Below are positions 27,874 through 37,153 of a stretch of 64,000 nucleotides of DNA, piece by piece. The notes beneath the pieces were generated by a model. The model was not told the origin of the DNA. It worked only from the letters and a program-made list of their open reading frames with translations, and searched no databases. The stretch lies in NCBI RefSeq assembly GCF_002845745.1, contig NZ_PIUM01000012.1:62001-126000 (forward strand), written 5' to 3'. Each line of letters opens with the position of its first letter. Positions within the stretch are counted from its first letter, which is position 1. This DNA comes from Telmatospirillum siberiense (lineage in GTDB: Bacteria > Pseudomonadota > Alphaproteobacteria > Rhodospirillales > Magnetospirillaceae). The translations under genes were made by a program, and so were the position numbers.

Positions 27874-29100
27874 TCAGGGTTGAGCGGGGGCCGGGGGGAG
27901 GGCCGTCGTTCCGGTGAAGGGATTGAAGCGGCGTTCGGCCAGGGCGATCCAGGCCGTCGCTCCCAGATGGGGCAGCCGGTAATAGAGACGAGGCTTCGTC
28001 GGATCGGTCTGCAGCATGAAGCCGGTCGGCAGGGCCTGCGTGTTGGTGGCATAAAAGTATCCATCCGGCGCTCGCAGGGTGCCGATGGCGCCGAAGATCG
28101 CCCGGGTGTCGCGGCCGCTCAGGGAATAGAGCAGGGCCATCTGCGCCGTGCCTTCCGTCCAGATGCCGTCCCTGGCCTCGCCGTAGGCGAAGCCGTTTTG
28201 CACCGAAAGACGCCCCTCGACGGTGGGGACGGCGGCGGCGTAGCGCCGATTCCCCCCGGCGAGGGCCAGCAACGGCCAGACTTGCGCGTCCAGCGCCAGG
28301 ATGGGATTGCGGGTGACGCCGTCTTCCCCGGTGCCTGCGGCGAAACAGCCGCATTTCCCGTCCCACATGCTGCGCACGAAGGCATTCGCCTGTTCCGCCC
28401 GCTCACGCCACATGGCCCTGCCGGTGCTCTCCTCCAGGCGGGTGAAGGCCGCGGCCAGATCGGTATTGTGTTCCGTCGATTTCCAGCGCAGCGCCTCGGG
28501 TGAGGGTTCATGCCCGAAGGTGCCTCCGGTGTAGCCTCCGCCGCCCCGCTCGTCGCGCATCCCGGCGACCCAGCGGCCGATCCGTTCCGCGCCGGCGGCA
28601 TAGGCGGCCCCGGCGCCATCTCGGTCGAGGGCCAGCAGGGCCAGCATGGCCCAGGCCATGTTTCCGACATCGCTGCCGACCTGATAGCGATCCTCCAGCC
28701 ACTGTCCCCGGGCGGGATCCCACCAGCCGGAAAGCTTCAGCGGCTTCGCGTCGGCGGCTCCCGCCGCATAGGCGTTGCGCAATCGGCCGTCATGCCAGAA
28801 ACGATCGTTGTCGAGGGCGAGAAGAATGGCGTCGCCGATCCGCCGCGCCTCCCCGGTCCGTCCGCAGCCGACGAGGGCGATGGCCGCCGCGGCGTTGTCG
28901 TAAAGGAAGGCCGCGCCATGCAGCGGTCCCTCTGCGGCGGTGGGATAGCTGGCCAGGAAGACCGGCCCCGCCGGCTGGCTGGCGATGGAGGCGGCCAGGG
29001 CGTCGCAAGCCGAGGGCGCCGCCGCCGCGCTCCAGCCCGTGCCGCTCAACAGTAATCCGACGAAGCCGGCGATGCCCTGCCTGATCGAGGTGCCGCGCAT
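27874..29100 (-). CDS. Secreted six-hairpin (alpha/alpha barrel) glycosidase-like protein
   Basis: A 408-residue exported protein. The signal peptide spans about 1-27 (IAGFVGLLLSGTGWSAAAA). The rest is helical with repeated motifs: SYPTAAEGPLHGAAFLYDNA, GSDVGNMAWAMLALLAL, STEHNTDLAAAFTRL, and EGTAQMALLYSLSG, typical of six-hairpin glycosidases and polysaccharide lyases. Acidic residues in YDNA, EHNTDL and WTEGTAQ are candidates for catalysis. It has six Cys in the mature part. Substrate cannot be named. It stands alone, with a 144-base gap to the mhpF-type gene upstream. Confidence 0.6.
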   Translation of the reverse strand: MRGTSIRQGIAGFVGLLLSGTGWSAAAAPSACDALAASIASQPAGPVFLASYPTAAEGPLHGAAFLYDNAAAAIALVGCGRTGEARRIGDAILLALDNDRFWHDGRLRNAYAAGAADAKPLKLSGWWDPARGQWLEDRYQVGSDVGNMAWAMLALLALDRDGAGAAYAAGAERIGRWVAGMRDERGGGGYTGGTFGHEPSPEALRWKSTEHNTDLAAAFTRLEESTGRAMWRERAEQANAFVRSMWDGKCGCFAAGTGEDGVTRNPILALDAQVWPLLALAGGNRRYAAAVPTVEGRLSVQNGFAYGEARDGIWTEGTAQMALLYSLSGRDTRAIFGAIGTLRAPDGYFYATNTQALPTGFMLQTDPTKPRLYYRLPHLGATAWIALAERRFNPFTGTTALPPAPAQP

Positions 29101-29244
29101 GGGGTCATGTCCGGATAGGGGGCTTTAAGGGACGAAACCCCGAAGATGCCCCCGGATCGTCGCCGAAAGCAACCGGAACCGCATGACCCCAGGGCAACGT
29201 GTTCGAAACCTGAGTTCGGTGCCCTGGGTTAAACTCTCCGTTCC

Positions 29245-30183
29245 TCACGCGGCTTTGGCGTGCCGTTCGGCCATCCGTTCCGCCGTACGCAAGGCGGCAT
29301 GCGTCATGATGTCGAGATTTCCGGCATAGGCGGGCAGATAATGGGCGGCCCCTTCGACCTCCAGGAAAACGGTGACTTTCAGCCCGCTGACCGTTTTGGC
29401 CCCGCCGGCCAGCCGGATCGGTGATTCGGCGGGAATGGTTTCGAACTGCACGGCCTGTTTCAGCCGGTACCCCGGCACATAGGCCTGGACGGAGGCCACC
29501 ATGGCGGCGATAGAGTCCTCTATCGCACGGCGATCATCGCTTTGCGCCAGGCAAAAAACGGTATCGCGCATCATCAGCGGCGGTTCGGCCGGGTTGAGAA
29601 TGATGATCGCCTTGCCGCGTTTCGCCCCGCCCACCGTTTCGATGGCCCGCGACGTGGTCTCGGTGAATTCGTCGATATTGGCGCGTGTTCCCGGTCCGGC
29701 CGATTTCGAGGCGATCGAGGCGACGATTTCGGCGTAGGCGACCGGGGCGACCCGCGAGATGGCTGCGACGATGGGAATCGTCGCCTGTCCGCCGCAGGTC
29801 ACCATATTGACGTTGTCGCTCCCGACATGCTGATCGAGATTGACCGAAGGCACCACATAGGGACCGACCGCGGCGGGGGTCAGATCGATGGCGCTCTTGC
29901 CATCCTGGCGCAGGATCTTCGCATGGGCCTCATGCGCTTTGGCGGAGGTGGCGTCGAAGACGATGCCGATATCGCGATATATGGGCATGCGACGCAAGCC
30001 CTCCAGACCATCGACCGTGGTGGCAATGCCGAGACGATCGGCTCGGGCCAATCCTTCCGATTTGGGGTCGATCCCGACCAGGGCGCCCATTTCCAGGCGT
30101 TGTCCGTGGCGCATGATCTTCATCATCAGATCCATGCCGATGTTGCCCGATCCGATGATCGCGACTTTCACTTTGCTGTTCAT
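29245..30183 (-). CDS. mhpF: Acetaldehyde dehydrogenase (acylating)
   Basis: A 312-residue enzyme of the MhpF/DmpF/BphJ family: acetaldehyde + CoA + NAD+ to acetyl-CoA. NAD-binding loop [10 protein letters not shown] at 11-20; catalytic Cys130 in [24 protein letters not shown] is conserved. It normally forms a channelling complex with the aldolase encoded 45 bases upstream. Here the pair is not accompanied by meta-cleavage pathway genes but by an IlvD/Edd dehydratase and a sugar-acid-type MFS carrier, so acetaldehyde probably arises from another source. Confidence 0.95.
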   Translation of the reverse strand: MNSKVKVAIIGSGNIGMDLMMKIMRHGQRLEMGALVGIDPKSEGLARADRLGIATTVDGLEGLRRMPIYRDIGIVFDATSAKAHEAHAKILRQDGKSAIDLTPAAVGPYVVPSVNLDQHVGSDNVNMVTCGGQATIPIVAAISRVAPVAYAEIVASIASKSAGPGTRANIDEFTETTSRAIETVGGAKRGKAIIILNPAEPPLMMRDTVFCLAQSDDRRAIEDSIAAMVASVQAYVPGYRLKQAVQFETIPAESPIRLAGGAKTVSGLKVTVFLEVEGAAHYLPAYAGNLDIMTHAALRTAERMAERHAKAA

Positions 30184-30228
30184 ATGTTTTCTCCCGACGA
30201 AACGACGAAGATGGACGGATGGCGATGC

Positions 30229-31242
30229 TCACTTCGCCGCGGCGGAAACGAGATCGAGCGCCACATCGACGATCATGTCCTCCTGACCGCCGACCATCTT
30301 GCGTCGCCCCAGCTCGACCAGGATCGATCGCACGTCGACGCCATAGGTTTGCGACGCCTTTTCGGCATGGCGGAGAAAGCTGGAATAAACCCCGGCATAA
30401 CCGACGGACAGGGTTTCGCGATCGACCCGTACCGGACGATCCTGAAGTGGGCGCACCAGGTTGTCCGCCGCATCCATCAGGCCGTACAGGTCATAGTCGA
30501 GATCCCACCCCAGCCGTTCGGCCACCGCGACGAAGGCTTCGATCGGCGTATTGCCAGCCCCGGCCCCCATGCCGGCCAGCGAAGCGTCGACCCGGAATGC
30601 GCCCTGTTCGACGGCGGCCACGCTGTTGGCGACGCTGAGCGTCAAATTGTGGTGCGCATGAACGCCGATCTGGGTTTCCGGCCGCAGGGCGTCGCGCACC
30701 GCCCGGACCCGATCGCTCATCCCCGACATGGTCAGCGCTCCGGCGCTGTCGGTGACGTAAACGCAATGGGCGCCATAGCTTTCCATCAGGCGGGCCTGTT
30801 CGGCCAGTTTCTGCGGATTGGCCATATGCGCCATCATCAGGAATCCCGAGACATCCATCCCCATCTCGCGGGCCGCCTGGATATGCTGACAGGAAACGTC
30901 GGCTTCGGTGCAATGCGTGGCGATGCGCACGCTTGCGACCCCGGCGTCGCGAGCGTGACGCAGGTCGTGAACGGTGCCGATGCCGGGAATGAGCAATGCG
31001 GTGAGTTTCGCATGGGTCAGAACGCCGGCCACCGCATGCAGCCATTCCAGGTCGTCATGGCGGCCAAAGCCGTAATTGAAACTCGATCCGGCCAATCCGT
31101 CGCCATGACAGATCTCGATCGCGTCCACCCGGGCCCGGTCGAGGGCCTTGGCGATCTTGAGAACGTCGTCCAGGCCATATTGGTGGCGGACCGCGTGCAT
31201 GCCGTCGCGCAGCGTAACGTCTTGGAGGTAAATCTTATTCAC
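30229..31242 (-). CDS. mhpE: 4-hydroxy-2-oxovalerate aldolase
   Basis: A 337-residue class II pyruvate aldolase of the MhpE/DmpG/BphI family: 4-hydroxy-2-oxopentanoate to pyruvate and acetaldehyde. The HMGL-like barrel starts with [16 protein letters not shown]; metal-binding His lie in GVHAHHNL; the C-terminal communication domain is present ([14 protein letters not shown]). It pairs with mhpF downstream. The gene is separated from the upstream MFS gene by a dispersed palindromic repeat. Lack of a 2-oxopentenoate hydratase gene nearby suggests its substrate is made by the dehydratase instead. Confidence 0.95.
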   Translation of the reverse strand: MNKIYLQDVTLRDGMHAVRHQYGLDDVLKIAKALDRARVDAIEICHGDGLAGSSFNYGFGRHDDLEWLHAVAGVLTHAKLTALLIPGIGTVHDLRHARDAGVASVRIATHCTEADVSCQHIQAAREMGMDVSGFLMMAHMANPQKLAEQARLMESYGAHCVYVTDSAGALTMSGMSDRVRAVRDALRPETQIGVHAHHNLTLSVANSVAAVEQGAFRVDASLAGMGAGAGNTPIEAFVAVAERLGWDLDYDLYGLMDAADNLVRPLQDRPVRVDRETLSVGYAGVYSSFLRHAEKASQTYGVDVRSILVELGRRKMVGGQEDMIVDVALDLVSAAAK

Positions 31243-31300
31243 TTTCGCACCTTATCTTTTTTGTGTTCTGCCGGGACCGCCCAGCATCGAACGCTTTCTT

Positions 31301-31393
31301 GTCCGCCCAGTCATCGCGAGCCGAGAGGCGAAGCAATCCAAAGGATTGGTCTTCTGTGACCGGATTGCTTCGCTTTCGCCCGCAATGACGGAC
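31301..31393. repeat. Dispersed palindromic repeat inside the catabolic operon
   Basis: The ends GTCATCGCGAG and GCAATGACGGAC with internal GCGAAGCAATCC / GGATTGCTTCGC form a long imperfect palindrome. The design (GTCATTGCGAG... GAAGCAATC) is that of a repeat I know from many bacterial genomes. It lies between the MFS stop and the aldolase start, so the operon transcript would fold here. Confidence 0.75.
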
Positions 31394-31413
31394 GGGATCG
31401 ATATCCCGGAGCG

Positions 31414-32742
31414 TCAGACCTTGGCCTCGACGGCTTGCGCCATGTTCGCCGCCGACGATTCGGCGCGCTTGCAGACGACATAGACCAGGAGACTGCCGAC
31501 AACGGTGCAGCCGCCCATGAACAACAGTCCGCTGATGAAGGAGCCGGTCGATTCCTTGATGTAGCCAACGAGGAAGGGGCCCAGGAAACCGCCGAGGTTT
31601 CCGATGGCGTTGATGAACCCGATTCCGGCGGCAACCGCGGTGCCGGTCAGAAAGGTCGGCGGAATCGTCCAGAAGATCGGCATGCAGCCATACATGCCGA
31701 TACTGCTGATCGACAACAGCAGGATCGTCAGTACCTGATTCTGCTGGGTGAAGGCGCTGGCCACCAGCGCGCAACCGGCCACCAGTGTCGAAACGGTGAC
31801 ATGCCACTTCCGCTCCTGGAATTTATCGGAGCTCATGCCGATCAGCAGCATGCCGATCGACGCGGCGAAAAATGGGATGGCGGCGACCACGCCGATCTGG
31901 CCGGCGCCGGCATTGCCGAACGACTTGACGATTTGCGGCAGCCACATGTTCACGCCGTAGACGCCGATCACCATGCAGACATAGATCAGGCACAACAGCA
32001 GCACGCGGGTATTGGTCATGGTCTCCCACAGGCTGTATTTCGGCCCGGCCGACTCGACCGAACGCCGTTCCTTGTCGAGTTCGCCTTGCAGCCACGCGCG
32101 TTCCTCGGGTTTGAGCCACATCGCCTTGAAGGGCAGGTCGGTCAAATAGAACAGCGCGATCACGCCGACGAGGCTGGAGGGAATTCCTTCAAGGATGAAC
32201 AGCCATTTCCAGCCGGCCACCCCCATCACCCCATCCATCTCGAGAAGCCATCCCGACACTGCGGAACCCAGCGTCAAGGCGATCGGCTGGGCAAACATGA
32301 AACGCGATACGATGCGTCCCCGGTATTGGGCGGGAAACCAGAAGGTCAGGTAAAGGATGATGCCGGGAAAAAATCCCGCTTCGGCGGCGCCGAGCAGAAA
32401 ACGGACGGCAAAGAAACTCGCCGTTCCCTGGATGAGAACCATGCTGGCGGAAACCAGCCCCCAAAGGATCATGATGCCGGCGATCCAGCGTCTCGCCCCA
32501 TATTTGTTCAGACCCAGATTGCTGGGGACGCCGAAGAAGAAATAGCCGACGAACAAAATGCCCGCGCCCCAACCAAAAATGGTTGGAGAAAACCCGAACT
32601 CCTTATTCATCGTCAGGGCGGCAAATCCAAGATTCACCCGATCGACAAAACACAAGATATAGGAAAAGACTAGAAACGGTATAAGTCGTAGCGAGACCTT
32701 CCTGATGACATCTTTCTCGCAATCATATGGGGCAGCAGACAT
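31414..32742 (-). CDS. MFS transporter, anion:cation symporter (ACS) family
   Basis: A 442-residue carrier with twelve predicted helices. Features: RLIPFLVFSYILCFVDRVNLGFAAL in helix 1, GVPSNLGLNKYGARRWI as motif A, and EAGFFPGIILYLTFWFPAQYRGR between helices 4 and 5, all typical of the ACS family (hexuronate, galactonate, tartrate and 4-hydroxyphenylacetate carriers). In the operon with an IlvD/Edd dehydratase, mhpE and mhpF, uptake of a sugar acid is the likely role. A 13-bp perfect hairpin precedes it. Confidence 0.9.
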   Translation of the reverse strand: MSAAPYDCEKDVIRKVSLRLIPFLVFSYILCFVDRVNLGFAALTMNKEFGFSPTIFGWGAGILFVGYFFFGVPSNLGLNKYGARRWIAGIMILWGLVSASMVLIQGTASFFAVRFLLGAAEAGFFPGIILYLTFWFPAQYRGRIVSRFMFAQPIALTLGSAVSGWLLEMDGVMGVAGWKWLFILEGIPSSLVGVIALFYLTDLPFKAMWLKPEERAWLQGELDKERRSVESAGPKYSLWETMTNTRVLLLCLIYVCMVIGVYGVNMWLPQIVKSFGNAGAGQIGVVAAIPFFAASIGMLLIGMSSDKFQERKWHVTVSTLVAGCALVASAFTQQNQVLTILLLSISSIGMYGCMPIFWTIPPTFLTGTAVAAGIGFINAIGNLGGFLGPFLVGYIKESTGSFISGLLFMGGCTVVGSLLVYVVCKRAESSAANMAQAVEAKV

Positions 32743-32820
32743 TCCTCATTCTCCCATTTCAAAAATATTATTTATTTTTTAACTAGGATTGTTGATCATC
32801 CGGCCGAGCCAATTCAGCTC

Positions 32821-32853
32821 CCGTCGCCACCGGGCTCGATCCGGTGGCGACGG
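32821..32853 (-). terminator. Hairpin between dehydratase and MFS genes
   Basis: Perfect 13-base arms (32821-32833 and 32841-32853, CCGTCGCCACCGG and its complement) with a 7-base loop, 36 bases after the dehydratase stop on its strand. No T-run follows in that direction, so it may stabilise the upstream message rather than terminate. Confidence 0.5.
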
Positions 32854-32888
32854 CGGAGGGAAATGATCCGGCATGCTCGCAAACCGCT

Positions 32889-34568
32889 CTATTTCAGAGC
32901 CATGACGGCGCCCTTGTCGGCGGAACTGGCCAGGCGGGAATACAGTCCAAGATATCCCTTGGTGAATTTGGGTTCCGGCTTCCGCCACGACTTGAAGCGC
33001 TCGGCCAGAACGGCATCGTCGACGCAAAGGCGAAGCGCGTTGTTGGGAATATCGATGACGATCTTGTCGCCATCTTCGACGACGGCGATCGGCCCGCCCT
33101 CGGCCGCTTCCGGGGAAATATGGCCGACGAAACAGCCATTGTTGGTGCCGGAGAAGCGGCCGTCGGTGATCAGCGCCGTCTTCTTCGCCAAGCCCATGCC
33201 GTAAAGATATTTCATCGCCTTGTACATTTCGCGCATGCCGGGGCCGCCCTTCGGTCCCTCGTAGCGGATGACGACGACATCGCCCTCTTGAATGAGGCCG
33301 CCGAGAATGGCTTTCTCCGCCTCCTCCTCGGAGTTGAAGACCTTGGCGGTTCCGGTGAAGACATGCATCGCGGGATCAATCGCCGCCGGTTTGGTGACGC
33401 CCGTGTCGGGCGCCAGATTGCCCCTCAGGATCGCCAGCCCCTTCAGCTTGCTGAACGGTTTTTCGATCGTGCTGATGATCTCGGTGCCGCGCGGCGAAGC
33501 CCCCAGTTCCGGACCGAGATTCTCCGCCACAGTCCGGCCGCTCACGGTGAGGCTGTCGAGATTGAGCAAGGAGCGCATCTCGTTCATCACGCGCGGGATT
33601 CCGCCGGCCAGGTAAAAGTCCTCCATGTCGTATTTCGAGGCCGGATTGACCTTGGCGATCTGTGGAGTGTTTTCGCTGAACCGTGCGTAGATCCGCATCA
33701 TGGCGTCGGCGTCGATACCGATTTCGGCCGCAATGGCCGAAAGGTGCAGCACCGCATTGGTCGACCCGCCGGTCGCCATCAGCACGCGAACCGCGTTCTC
33801 AAGCGACTGGCGCGTGATGATCTGGCGGAAATCCGACTGAACGACCAGATCGACGATAGCCTTGCCGGTCGCTTCGGCCAGGCGGAACCGCTCGGCGTAC
33901 ACCGCCGGCACCAGGGCGGCGCCCGGCAGCGACATGCCCATCGCCTCGGCCAGGCAACACATGGTGTTGGCGGTTCCATAGAAGGCGCAGGACCCGCTGC
34001 ACGGACCACAGGTTTCTTCCAGCCGATTGTAGGTCGGCTCGTCGATCCGCTTGCTTTTCAGCATGCCCAACCCCTCGGACATGGTGGTCAGGTCGGACTT
34101 GCGGCCATCGAACTCGGTTCCGCCCAACATCGGGCCGCCGGGTAGAAAAATTGCCGGAACACTCAGCCTGGCGGCGGCCATCAACATGCCGGGGACGATT
34201 TTGTCGCAAGAGCCGAGCAGGACGATTCCGTCCAGCCGATGCGCCTCGACCATCACCTCGACATCGTTGGCGATCAGATCTCGTGACGGCAGGATGAAAT
34301 GCATGCCCGCGTGACCCTGGGCGGTGCCGTCGCAGGCGCCGATAACGCCGAATTCCGCCACGCTGCCGCCGGCGCGATAGATGCCCTTGCGGACAAAATC
34401 GGCAACTTTTCGAAGATTTTCGTGGCCGGGAACAAGGTCACTCCATGCATTGGCGATGCCGATAATCGGTCTGTCAAGATCGTTGTCGGAATAGCCAACT
34501 GTTTTAAAAACAGATCTATTGAATGACCAGTCCGGTTTTTCCAATATTTTCCGGCTTCTCCAACTCAT
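32889..34568 (-). CDS. IlvD/Edd-family dehydratase, probable sugar-acid dehydratase
   Basis: A 559-residue iron-sulfur dehydratase removing water from a 2,3-dihydroxy acid. Cluster Cys candidates: Cys79 (GACDG), Cys121 (GSCDKIVPG, with Lys123) and the region 187-194 (CGPCSGSC) followed by FYGTANTM, closer to the GTASTM of arabinonate/xylonate dehydratases than to the FTANSM of biosynthetic IlvD. The C-terminus TDGRFSGTNNGCFVGHISPEA is intact. ATG 34568 has AGGAGG upstream. It is the first gene of the operon with an ACS carrier, mhpE and mhpF; a biosynthetic IlvD role is unlikely in this context. Confidence 0.88.
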   Translation of the reverse strand: MSWRSRKILEKPDWSFNRSVFKTVGYSDNDLDRPIIGIANAWSDLVPGHENLRKVADFVRKGIYRAGGSVAEFGVIGACDGTAQGHAGMHFILPSRDLIANDVEVMVEAHRLDGIVLLGSCDKIVPGMLMAAARLSVPAIFLPGGPMLGGTEFDGRKSDLTTMSEGLGMLKSKRIDEPTYNRLEETCGPCSGSCAFYGTANTMCCLAEAMGMSLPGAALVPAVYAERFRLAEATGKAIVDLVVQSDFRQIITRQSLENAVRVLMATGGSTNAVLHLSAIAAEIGIDADAMMRIYARFSENTPQIAKVNPASKYDMEDFYLAGGIPRVMNEMRSLLNLDSLTVSGRTVAENLGPELGASPRGTEIISTIEKPFSKLKGLAILRGNLAPDTGVTKPAAIDPAMHVFTGTAKVFNSEEEAEKAILGGLIQEGDVVVIRYEGPKGGPGMREMYKAMKYLYGMGLAKKTALITDGRFSGTNNGCFVGHISPEAAEGGPIAVVEDGDKIVIDIPNNALRLCVDDAVLAERFKSWRKPEPKFTKGYLGLYSRLASSADKGAVMALK

Positions 34569-34958
34569 TTTAGGTCTCCTCCTGCAAACTATATTCTTGT
34601 TGTGGCGGTTATTGGCGTGGTCACTTCAGCAGCACAACAGGGATCGTCACTCTCGTCGTTCCGCATCGCCATGGGATTGCCCGCAAACGATGTTGGTTCC
34701 ATATACGGAACCTTAGTTCCATATACAGATTACACAGAGACCCCCAACATCTCAACGTCTTTTGCATTTCGTCGATGGGCGAGGCCGCGAGGCAACGGGG
34801 GTAAGGGCGGCGCGCGAGCGCGCCCGTGCAGGGGCACCCCGCGACGAGGTCAAGCCCGGCGCGGGGTGGTATCGGTTGAAGGATCGGGGAATGTTCGCGG
34901 AACAGTCCTGTCCGCGTTTATTCGTGTTCCGGCGACTCGCTGGGAGTGGCGGGAAGGG
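34569..34958. other. Promoter region of the catabolic operon
   Basis: No gene is supported. It holds the dehydratase ribosome site (AGGAGG on the minus strand, about 34576-34582), the palindromic operator candidate at 34695-34726, and a GC-rich stretch (about 34780-34960) without clear features behind the IclR stop. Confidence 0.5.
34695..34726. promoter_or_regulatory. Probable IclR-type operator with tandem half-site
   Basis: GGTTCC-ATATAC-GGAACC at 34695-34712 is a perfect 6-base-arm palindrome. The half-site GTTCCATATAC recurs at 34716-34726, exactly 20 bases on, the same helical face. GTTCC-N6-GGAAC sites are typical of IclR-family regulators. It lies about 130 bases before the dehydratase start, downstream of the iclR-type gene. 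Confidence 0.65.
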
Positions 34959-35744
34959 TCATCGGGAAAGAGCTGTCGCGCCCGGTTCGAATCCCAATTT
35001 TTTCGAGACATTGGTGCAGATCTCGATGACCTGTCCCGCCAGGGTTTCCACCCGCTCGTCCGGGATTTGAAATTTGAGGCCGACGACGCTGACGGCGGCG
35101 ACCACCTCTCCATGCACATCGCGTATCGGCGCCGCCACGCAACGGATGTTTTCCAGTTCCTCCTCGTCGTCGAAGGCCCATCCCCGTTGTCGCACCGTCC
35201 GCAACTCCTCTTTCAGCCGCACGACGCTGGGCACCGTGTTCCGGGTGAAGGTGGGCAGCGCGGGGGACGGAAAAATGGCGTCGATTTCCGCCTCGCCATG
35301 GTCCGACAACAGGGCCTTGCCGACCGCCGAGCTGTGAAGCGACAAACGCTTGCCTTCCCAGGTCTTGACGCTGAGAACGCTGGGGCTCTCCAATTTGGCG
35401 AGATAGATCGCCTCGTTTCCATCCAGGACGCCGAGATGGCAGGTGAGGTTGGTCACCTGCCGCAATTGATAAAGCTCGGACAGGCTTTCTCTTTTGACGT
35501 CCAGATGGGAAATCGCGACATTGCCCAATTCGTATAGGCGCAACCCCAAACTGTACATCCCGCTGGCGTCAAGTCGTAAAAGCTTTAATGACACAAGGGT
35601 CTTGAGCAGAGAATAGAGGCTGCTTTTCGGAAGATTAAGTTCCTTGTGGATACGAATAAAACTTTCCTGCCTATTTGCCTTAATAAACTCCAGGACGCGA
35701 TCCATTTTTATCAAAGCAGGAATTAGTCCGGTGTTTTCGTCCAT
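34959..35744 (-). CDS. IclR-family transcriptional regulator
   Basis: A 261-residue regulator: N-terminal winged helix (RIHKELNLPKSSLYSLLKTLVSLKLL at about 30-55) and a C-terminal ligand domain with YLAKLESP, SLHSSAVGKALLSD and ENIRCVAAPIRD. It most likely controls the downstream catabolic operon through the palindrome at 34695-34726; the inducer may be the pathway substrate. Start ATG 35744 was preferred over an upstream TTG-type extension because it matches the family N-terminus. It lies on the same strand as the operon. Confidence 0.9.
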   Translation of the reverse strand: MDENTGLIPALIKMDRVLEFIKANRQESFIRIHKELNLPKSSLYSLLKTLVSLKLLRLDASGMYSLGLRLYELGNVAISHLDVKRESLSELYQLRQVTNLTCHLGVLDGNEAIYLAKLESPSVLSVKTWEGKRLSLHSSAVGKALLSDHGEAEIDAIFPSPALPTFTRNTVPSVVRLKEELRTVRQRGWAFDDEEELENIRCVAAPIRDVHGEVVAAVSVVGLKFQIPDERVETLAGQVIEICTNVSKKLGFEPGATALSR

Positions 35745-36067
35745 TTCCGACAATATTCCACAGCAAATAAGCCAAAAGATATCGGCGCCGGCCAATCAGA
35801 TAAATACGATTATAGGACATTCATGATGTTTTCAACTCCCCTATCCCACAAGGGGGCGAAGGGAAAACGGATGAATCCGCCAGTGCTTTCGCGGGGATGG
35901 GGGACGAATTTGACGCTTTTCAAATCCGGCGCCGCGCCTCAGCGATAACTCCGGGCAGGACAATTGTCGGTTGTGACCGGGCGGGCTATGCTGGCCCCTC
36001 CTTGTCTCCGGACATGGGAAAGCCAGTCCACGCCCAGCGTCTCCGTTCGAGGAGATATGGAGGAAGA
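35745..36067. other. Divergent region between iclR-type and asparaginase genes
   Basis: No gene. A plausible promoter for the iclR-type gene on the minus strand: TATAAT (35809-35814 read on the minus strand) and TTGAAA (35830-35835), 15 bases apart, slightly short spacing. An in-frame extension of the asparaginase ORF upstream of 36068 has no signal peptide and was not used. Confidence 0.4.
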
Positions 36068-37153
36068 ATGCAATTTCATTTCAAGCGCACCTGCCTGACC
36101 ATGGCCATCGGCCTCGTCCTGTTCTCCTTCGGACCGTCCGCCCAGGCCCGCGAACCCGGCGCCTTGCCCAATGTGACGATTCTGGCCACCGGCGGCACCA
36201 TCGCCGGAACGGGAGCCAGCAGCACCACGACCGTCGGCTATACCGCCGCCAAGGTCGGCGTCGACGCATTGATCGAGGCGGTGCCCGAACTGAAGAAGGT
36301 CGCCAATGTCAAAGGCGAACAGGTCTTCCAGATCGCCAGCGAGAATATGAACAACGAGTATTGGCTGAAGCTGGCCAAACGGGTCAATACGCTGCTGGCC
36401 CAGAACGATGTCGACGGCATCGTCATCACCCATGGCACCGACACCATCGAGGAAACGGCCTATTTCCTCGATCTGGTGGTCAAGAGCAAGAAGCCGGTGG
36501 TGATCGTCGGCGCCATGCGTCCCTCGACGGCGATCAGCGCCGACGGGCCGATCAACCTCTACAACGCCGTCATCCTGGCCGGTGCCGAAGAGTCAGTGGG
36601 CAAGGGCGTGCTGGTCTGTCTGAACGACCAGATCAACGCCGGCCGCGAAGTGACCAAGACCAACACCTCGTCGCTTGATACCTTCCGCACGCCAGAACTG
36701 GGCTTCCTGGGCTATATCCAGGACAACAAGCCGCACTTCTACCGGCAGTCGACCCGCAAGAACACGGCGGATACCGAATTCGACATCTCGGGTCTCGATA
36801 GCCTGCCCCGTGTCGACATCGTCTATGGTTACGCCAACATGGACCCGACCGCGCTCAACGCCTTCGTCGCGGCCGGCGCCAAGGGAATCATCCATGCCGG
36901 CGTCGGCGACGGCAGTCTGGCCAACACGGTCAAGCCGGCCCTGATCGAGGCCCGCAAGAAGGGTGTGCTGATCGTCCGTTCGTCGCGCGTCGGCAACGGC
37001 ATCATCGCCCGTAACGGCGAAGCCAACGACGACGAGCTCGACTTCGTCGCCTCCGATACCCTGAATCCGCAAAAGGCCCGCATCCTGCTGATGCTGGCCC
37101 TGACCCGGACCACGGACAGCAAGGCCATTCAGAAGATATTCTATACCTACTGA
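36068..37153 (+). CDS. ansB: Periplasmic L-asparaginase/glutaminase, type II
   Basis: A 361-residue amidohydrolase (Asn to Asp plus ammonia, often also Gln). The signal peptide (about 1-27, ending SAQA) directs it to the periplasm. The two catalytic Thr are in LATGGTIAGTG (near 42) and HGTDTIEETAYF (near 120), with the supporting Asp and Lys (MRPSTAISADGP). Start ATG 36068 follows GGAGGAAG and is the only start giving a signal peptide. It stands alone and is followed by an unusual series of hairpins. Confidence 0.93.
   Translation: MQFHFKRTCLTMAIGLVLFSFGPSAQAREPGALPNVTILATGGTIAGTGASSTTTVGYTAAKVGVDALIEAVPELKKVANVKGEQVFQIASENMNNEYWLKLAKRVNTLLAQNDVDGIVITHGTDTIEETAYFLDLVVKSKKPVVIVGAMRPSTAISADGPINLYNAVILAGAEESVGKGVLVCLNDQINAGREVTKTNTSSLDTFRTPELGFLGYIQDNKPHFYRQSTRKNTADTEFDISGLDSLPRVDIVYGYANMDPTALNAFVAAGAKGIIHAGVGDGSLANTVKPALIEARKKGVLIVRSSRVGNGIIARNGEANDDELDFVASDTLNPQKARILLMLALTRTTDSKAIQKIFYTY

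Noticed and set aside
34602-35537. 311-codon plus-strand ORF opposite the iclR-type gene
   Set aside because: Antisense of a well-supported regulator and its GC-rich downstream gap.
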